A DNA stretch of 11,243 bases, taken from JAWVZH01 sp033722295 (GTDB lineage Bacteria > Bacteroidota > Bacteroidia > Chitinophagales > Saprospiraceae). Location of the stretch: assembly GCA_033722295.1 (NCBI GenBank), contig JAWVZH010000103.1, positions 1 through 11,243 of the forward strand, read 5' to 3'. Numbering within the stretch: the stretch's first letter is position 1; the number at the start of each line of letters is the position of its first letter. Of the stretch, positions 8,216 through 11,243 are shown piece by piece. A program made the position numbers and the translations under genes. The notes under the pieces are model-generated. The model had not been told where the DNA came from, searched no databases, and was given only the letters and a program-made list of their open reading frames with translations.

Positions 8216-9406
8216 ATGTATTTCAAATTGACAGACGAACAGAATGCCGTGCGAGAAGCCGCACGAGATTTTGCACAGATAGAATTGCTGCCTGGCGTTA
8301 TTGAGAGAGACATCAACATGGCCTATCCCAAAGATGAAGTACAAAAGATGTCCGAAATGGGATTTATGGGCATGATGGTAGATCCTAAATACGGCGGAGG
8401 AGGAATGGATACACTGTCCTATGTTCTTGCTATGGAGGAGATATCCAAGATAGACAGTTCCTGCTCGGTCATCATGTCTGTCAATAACTCTCTGGTCTGC
8501 TGGGGTATTGAAACCTATGGCACAGAGGAACAAAAACAAAAGTATCTTCCCAAATTGACAAGCGGAGAATGGATAGGATCATATTGCCTGTCAGAGCCGG
8601 AGGCGGGCAGCGATGCTACCAGCCAGCGCACTACGGCTATTGACAAGGGAGACCATTATTTATTGAATGGAACCAAGAACTGGATCACAAATGGAGGAAC
8701 TTCCTCCCTGCATATCGTCATAGCTCAATCTGATATCGAAGCGGGATATCGCGGTATTAATGCATTTATCGTAGAGGCGGACTGGGAAGGTGTCACCATC
8801 GGTGCCAAGGAAGACAAGCTGGGTATCCGTGCCTCTGATACGCATACCATCATGTATTCAGATGTCAAAGTGCCAAAAGAGAACAGGATCGGAGAAGACG
8901 GCTTTGGATTTAAATTTGCCATGAAGGTGCTCTCCGGGGGCAGGATCGGGATAGCCGCACAGGCTTTGGGGATTGCCGCTGGAAGTTATGAATTGTCTGT
9001 GGCTTATTCCAAGGAGCGCGAAGCATTTGGCAAGGCCATAAGCAAGCATCAGGCCATCGCTTTCAAACTGGCGGATATGGCAACGGATGTGGAGGCAGCA
9101 AGACTGCTGGTCTATCGCTCAGCATGGCTCAAAGACCAGGGTCAGGATTATAGTACGGCCAGTTCCATGGCCAAACTGTTCGCATCAGAAGTTGCAATGA
9201 AACATACTGTGGAAGCCGTGCAGATCCATGGTGGATACGGATATGTCAAAGAATACCATGTGGAAAGATTAATGAGAGATGCCAAGATCACACAGATATA
9301 TGAGGGCACCTCAGAGATCCAGCGTATCGTATTGTCACGATCTATTCTGAAGGGACAGCTTTATCAACCGATCTGGCAGCTTGAAAGTAATGGCGTAGGC
9401 TCTTGA
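8216..9406 (+). CDS. Acyl-CoA dehydrogenase (short-chain/butyryl-CoA dehydrogenase-like)
   Basis: This 396-residue flavoprotein oxidises acyl-CoA to trans-2-enoyl-CoA, the first step of beta-oxidation or of branched-chain amino-acid breakdown, and passes electrons to electron-transfer flavoprotein. The N-terminal helical domain opens with the typical FKLTDEQNAVREAARDFA (3-20). The first family signature is CLSEPEAGSDA (124-134). The FAD/substrate-binding middle domain includes NGTKNWITNG (151-160) and GIRASDTHT (203-211). The C-terminal domain has REAFGKAISKHQA (268-280) and QIHGGYGYVKEYHVERLMRD (336-355). The catalytic base is E363 in YEGTSEIQR, the position used by short- and medium-chain enzymes. 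Chain-length preference cannot be read safely. About 17 residues follow the conserved IVLSRSILKG end, a slightly long tail whose last codons overlap the next gene by 4 bp (TTGA). Confidence 0.97.
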   Translation: MYFKLTDEQNAVREAARDFAQIELLPGVIERDINMAYPKDEVQKMSEMGFMGMMVDPKYGGGGMDTLSYVLAMEEISKIDSSCSVIMSVNNSLVCWGIETYGTEEQKQKYLPKLTSGEWIGSYCLSEPEAGSDATSQRTTAIDKGDHYLLNGTKNWITNGGTSSLHIVIAQSDIEAGYRGINAFIVEADWEGVTIGAKEDKLGIRASDTHTIMYSDVKVPKENRIGEDGFGFKFAMKVLSGGRIGIAAQALGIAAGSYELSVAYSKEREAFGKAISKHQAIAFKLADMATDVEAARLLVYRSAWLKDQGQDYSTASSMAKLFASEVAMKHTVEAVQIHGGYGYVKEYHVERLMRDAKITQIYEGTSEIQRIVLSRSILKGQLYQPIWQLESNGVGS

Positions 9407-10116
9407 GGTATTCTATAAGCTTATTCCAGCTCTGGGGATTTCCGATCAAGGTTCACTGGACATTTTTTTTACTGGTTCTTGGCATCATGCTCTGGTCGAT
9501 GTACGCCGGCAACGCATTGATTGAAATGCTCTGGCACCTTTTTCTCATCACTCTTATTTTTGTCTGTGTCATCCTACACGAATGTGGCCATGCCTATGCC
9601 GCACGCAGGTATGATGTGCCCATACGCGATATCCTTATTTTGCCGATAGGCGGCTTGGCAAGACTGGAATTCATTCCAAAGAATCCTGTGAAGGAAGTCA
9701 TTATAGCGATCGCGGGTCCTCTGGTCAACCTGGTTCTGGCTATATTATTCTTTGTTATCTATTTACTTTCTGATCCTTCCCGGGGTTGGGATTTTACAAT
9801 GGAAGGGATCATGAGTCTTTCCGGTTTGATAGCAGGCCTTGCCGTCATCAACTTGACCTTGTTCGTTTTCAATCTTATCCCTGCCTATCCCATGGATGGA
9901 GGAAGAATTCTGAGAGCTGGACTGACACCCGCCCTGGGCAGGTTCAAAGCTACGGTACTGGCTTCTTACATTGCACAGTTTATCAGTTTTGGCTTTATGA
10001 TCGTCGGCTATTTCTACTATGCGATCAGTTTGGTCCTGATCGGTATTTTCATTTTTCTGACCGCCCGGTGGGAAAGAAAATACCTGATTCAAGTCTCACG
10101 TACTGAGGAAGAGTAA
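9403..10116 (+). CDS. Site-2 protease family (M50) intramembrane zinc metalloprotease, TTG start
   Basis: This 237-residue multi-pass membrane protein has the M50 active-site motif HECGH (59-63; H59 and H63 bind zinc, E60 is catalytic) in an early helix. The second motif NLIPAYPMDGGRIL (157-170) supplies D165 as third zinc ligand. GGLARL (83-88) and AGPLVN (104-109) are typical of the SpoIVFB-like branch. Members cut membrane-embedded substrates such as anti-sigma factors or other regulators; the substrate here is unknown. The protein ends just after the last helix and has no C-terminal CBS pair, which many relatives carry. An in-frame TAA at 9388-9390 and no ATG before the conserved region leave TTG 9403 as the only reasonable start. 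It overlaps the dehydrogenase stop as TTGA, which implies translational coupling. The two genes share a transcript but no obvious pathway. Confidence 0.93.
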   Translation: MRYSISLFQLWGFPIKVHWTFFLLVLGIMLWSMYAGNALIEMLWHLFLITLIFVCVILHECGHAYAARRYDVPIRDILILPIGGLARLEFIPKNPVKEVIIAIAGPLVNLVLAILFFVIYLLSDPSRGWDFTMEGIMSLSGLIAGLAVINLTLFVFNLIPAYPMDGGRILRAGLTPALGRFKATVLASYIAQFISFGFMIVGYFYYAISLVLIGIFIFLTARWERKYLIQVSRTEEE

Positions 10117-10118
10117 TG

Positions 10119-10153
10119 GGAATATGAAAGATGAAACAGGAAATATGAATGTT
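10119..10153. repeat. Heptad tract A (GAAANAT-like, five units)
   Basis: Successive 7-mers read GGAATAT, GAAAGAT, GAAACAG, GAAATAT and GAATGTT. They are degenerate but share the GAAA-N-AT pattern in one phase. The tract begins two bases after the S2P stop codon and leads straight into tract B. A 7-bp period would change reading frame each unit, so coding is unlikely. Confidence 0.55.
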
Positions 10154-10157
10154 TATT

Positions 10158-10234
10158 TGCCAACTGCCAACTGCCAACTGCCAACTGCCAACTGCCAACT
10201 GCCAACTGCCAACTGCCAACTGCCAACTGCCTAC
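10158..10234. repeat. Heptad tract B: ten perfect TGCCAAC units plus TGCCTAC
   Basis: TGCCAAC is repeated exactly ten times in tandem (10158-10227), followed by one variant unit, TGCCTAC (10228-10234). It occupies the convergent gap between the S2P gene and the OmpH-like gene. The perfect identity of the units points to recent expansion, probably by slippage. Read on the minus strand it gives a seven-residue protein repeat (GSWQLAV) that should not be taken for a real gene. Confidence 0.97.
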
Positions 10235-10263
10235 GCCATGCTTCAGTGGGCACAGTAACAATT

Positions 10264-10305
10264 TGCTACTTGCTAGAGGCCAGAAGCTAGAGGCTAGCTG
10301 CCCCA
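10264..10305. repeat. Heptad tract C (NGCYAGA-like, six degenerate units)
   Basis: Six 7-mers follow one phase: TGCTACT, TGCTAGA, GGCCAGA, AGCTAGA, GGCTAGC, TGCCCCA. The GCYA core is shared with the TGCCAAC units of tract B, so this may be a diverged relative. The tract ends five bases before the OmpH-like stop codon. The 29 bases between tracts B and C show no clear period. Confidence 0.5.
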
Positions 10306-10310
10306 AACTC

Positions 10311-10820
10311 TCAGTTCTGTTCTACAATAGCCCTGATCTTTCCGGTCAGGTCTTCGCCCTCAGGTTTGTAAAGCAAATGTCCCATTCCGGAGTCCAGAAT
10401 GTAATCGTAACCGTTCTCCTTGCCATAAGCCTGGATGACCTGATCGATCTGCTGAAGAATGGGTCTGAATATGGCTTCTCGCTGCGCATCTACAGAGACT
10501 TTTGCTTTGGTGTCATAGTCTATGATCTCCTGGCGTTTCTTTTGCAGATCTGCTTCTTTTTCAGCCATCTGCTTTTGTGACAGATTGCCTGAATTCGCTT
10601 CCTGCATATAGGCCCTGTACTCGCTCTCCAAAACCTTTACCTTTGCTTCACCGTCGGTGATGTACTTTTTCTGTATGGCTTCCAACTCTGCATTGGCCTC
10701 CTGCATGATGGTCAATTGATCCAGCAACTGCGTAGAATTGACATAGCCGATCTTCTGGGAATGAAGAGTCAGCACTGACAAAGTGAAAAGTGCTGTAAGA
10801 ATATAGTTAGACTTTGACAT
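10311..10820 (-). CDS. OmpH/Skp-family periplasmic chaperone
   Basis: This 169-residue protein begins with a signal peptide, MSKSNYILTALFTLSVLTLHS, with cleavage expected around residue 21-22, and then the family hallmark QKIGYVNSTQLLDQL (22-36). A long, charged helical stretch (about 38-115; EANAELEAIQKKY, EADLQKKRQEI) forms the coiled-coil arms of the trimeric Skp jellyfish fold. The C-terminal part contains IDQVIQAYGKENGYDYILD (125-143), typical of the body domain of Bacteroidota members. Skp/OmpH proteins hold unfolded outer-membrane proteins in the periplasm on their way to the BAM complex. Bacteroidota often carry several copies, frequently beside bamA; here neither bamA nor a second copy is present in the window. 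The length matches the family. Its 3' end converges on the S2P gene across the heptad tracts, and TypA lies upstream on the same strand. Confidence 0.93.
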   Translation of the reverse strand: MSKSNYILTALFTLSVLTLHSQKIGYVNSTQLLDQLTIMQEANAELEAIQKKYITDGEAKVKVLESEYRAYMQEANSGNLSQKQMAEKEADLQKKRQEIIDYDTKAKVSVDAQREAIFRPILQQIDQVIQAYGKENGYDYILDSGMGHLLYKPEGEDLTGKIRAIVEQN

Positions 10821-10833
10821 AAAGTGAATTTCA

Positions 10834-10864
10834 GATAATTATATCCTGTTTCCAGGGTTTCAAA
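10834..10864 (-). promoter_or_regulatory. Possible promoter of the OmpH-like gene
   Basis: On the minus strand TTTG (10864-10861) is followed after 19 bp by TAATTATC (10841-10834), roughly the Bacteroidota TTTG / TAnnTTTG arrangement, with two mismatches in the -7 box. It would place the transcript start only about ten bases before the ATG at 10820. The evidence is weak. Confidence 0.3.
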
Positions 10865-11086
10865 CGATGCGAAGGTATGATTATTTCATGTAACCTGTTG
10901 CGTGTAGCAGGTCGCAAGACTGTCCTGTGCACTTTCCGATTGTGGTCATTGGACGATATGCCAAATGCGAACCCTGTGAGATTTCATCCTCCTTCTCCGC
11001 CTTCTTTGTACAACGTAGCCTTGCCTCGTGCAATGAAGCCATGCAAAGTTGTGGCGAAGTTGTAAGACGGATTCGCAGGACACAGT

Positions 11087-11128
11087 CCTCCTTCCTCCAT
11101 CTTCCATCCTCCATAATCCATCCTCCAT
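11087..11128. repeat. Heptad tract D (NNTCCAT, six units) next to the TypA stop codon
   Basis: The 7-mers are CCTCCTT, CCTCCAT, CTTCCAT, CCTCCAT, AATCCAT and CCTCCAT, with TCCAT conserved in five of six. The last unit touches the TypA stop codon (TAA at 11131-11129) with no spacer. On the minus strand the words read ATGGAGG, ATGGATT and so on, which makes spurious ATG starts and a false MEDG-type protein. Confidence 0.8.
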
Positions 11129-11243
11129 TTATTTCCAACTGATCTTGCGCATCCTGAGACTTTCCGGAGTGACTTCCAGGTATTCGTCTTCCTTGATGTA
11201 CTCCATGGCTTCTTCGAGGCTGAATTCGATCTTGGGTGCGATC
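11129..11243 (-). CDS. typA: C-terminal end of translational GTPase TypA/BipA, 5' part outside window
   Basis: The last 37 codons of a minus-strand gene are visible and end with TAA. The peptide contains FSLEEAMEYIKEDEYLEVTP followed by ESLRMRKISWK, which matches the C-terminal region of TypA/BipA, where the pattern is F/TLEEALE-I-DDELVEVTPKSIRLRK. This end belongs to the C-terminal ribosome-binding domain of an EF-G-like GTPase that helps ribosome assembly and stress adaptation. The GTPase domain lies beyond the window, so identity rests on this short match. Many family members continue about ten charged residues after RLRK (for example an ENERKR-like tail), whereas this one stops after ISWK, directly against heptad tract D. 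TypA could read through into the OmpH-like gene, but the 308-bp gap makes a separate promoter more likely. Confidence 0.87.
   Translation of the reverse strand, partial: IAPKIEFSLEEAMEYIKEDEYLEVTPESLRMRKISWK

Larger units (their letters stand above)
10821..11128. other. 308-bp gap between TypA and OmpH-like genes, no convincing gene
   Basis: The end next to TypA is heptad tract D and the end next to the OmpH-like gene holds a possible promoter. Between them (about 10865-11086) I see only short features: TTGCG (10898-10902) pairing with CGCAA (10913-10917), and a near-repeat GCAAAGTTGT / GCGAAGTTGT (11043-11052 and 11054-11063). The short open frames here (60-85 codons) begin inside the heptad tract or lack recognisable domains. 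The middle could be a decayed repeat element or a small RNA, but nothing proves either. Confidence 0.5.

Noticed and set aside
9388..9402. Earlier start for the site-2 protease within the dehydrogenase gene
   Set aside because: TAA at 9388-9390 is in frame, and none of the four codons between it and TTG 9403 is a start codon.
10158..10234. CRISPR array
   Set aside because: Units of 7 bp with no spacers between them are a simple tandem repeat, and no cas genes are present.
10049..10306. Minus-strand 85-codon frame encoding repeated GSWQLAV
   Set aside because: It is only the TGCCAAC heptad array read through three phases (7 bp x 3 = 7 codons). It overlaps the S2P gene and has no support as a protein.
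10881..11138. Minus-strand 85-codon frame starting MEINGG, and neighbouring 60-70-codon frames
   Set aside because: The ATGs arise from the ATGGAGG-type heptads and from the end of TypA. No domain or signal is recognisable and both strands are open, as expected by chance.

Overview
The window looks like chromosomal DNA of a member of the Bacteroidota, most likely Saprospiria or a near relative. This is an inference from content, not from a database match. The pointers are a very large type IX secretion (PorU-type, C25) peptidase with a C-terminal PNPF sorting-type domain, an OmpH/Skp-like periplasmic chaperone, starts without clear Shine-Dalgarno sequences, and short word-like intergenic repeats.

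Layout. Positions 1-4824 (minus strand) are one continuous reading frame of 1608 codons whose 3' end lies outside the window: a secreted long-form PorU2-like cysteine peptidase. A 118-bp divergent gap (4825-4942) holds a near-perfect 30-bp AT-rich palindrome. On the plus strand follow a membrane-anchored GT2 glycosyltransferase (4943-6004) and, 6 bp later, rsmG (6011-6649). Next come a gap with tandem GC-rich palindromes, an MscS-type mechanosensitive channel (6781-8115), an acyl-CoA dehydrogenase (8216-9406), and a site-2 protease (M50) that starts on a TTG overlapping the dehydrogenase stop codon (9403-10116). Converging from the other side on the minus strand are the OmpH/Skp-like gene (10311-10820) and, at the window edge, the last 37 codons of a TypA/BipA translational GTPase (11129-11243).

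Genes together. Most are ordinary envelope and housekeeping functions: protein export and sorting (PorU2-like, OmpH-like), membrane integrity (MscS, S2P), glycan synthesis (GT2), ribosome function (RsmG, TypA) and fatty-acid oxidation. I see no defence island, integrase, transposase, CRISPR array, tRNA or rRNA.

The least ordinary part is non-coding. Four separate tracts (10119-10153, 10158-10234, 10264-10305, 11087-11128) all have a 7-bp period but are built from different heptamer words. They fill the 3' flanks of the S2P, OmpH-like and TypA genes almost up to their stop codons. Together with the 4876-4905 palindrome they are the best candidates for undescribed biology here.
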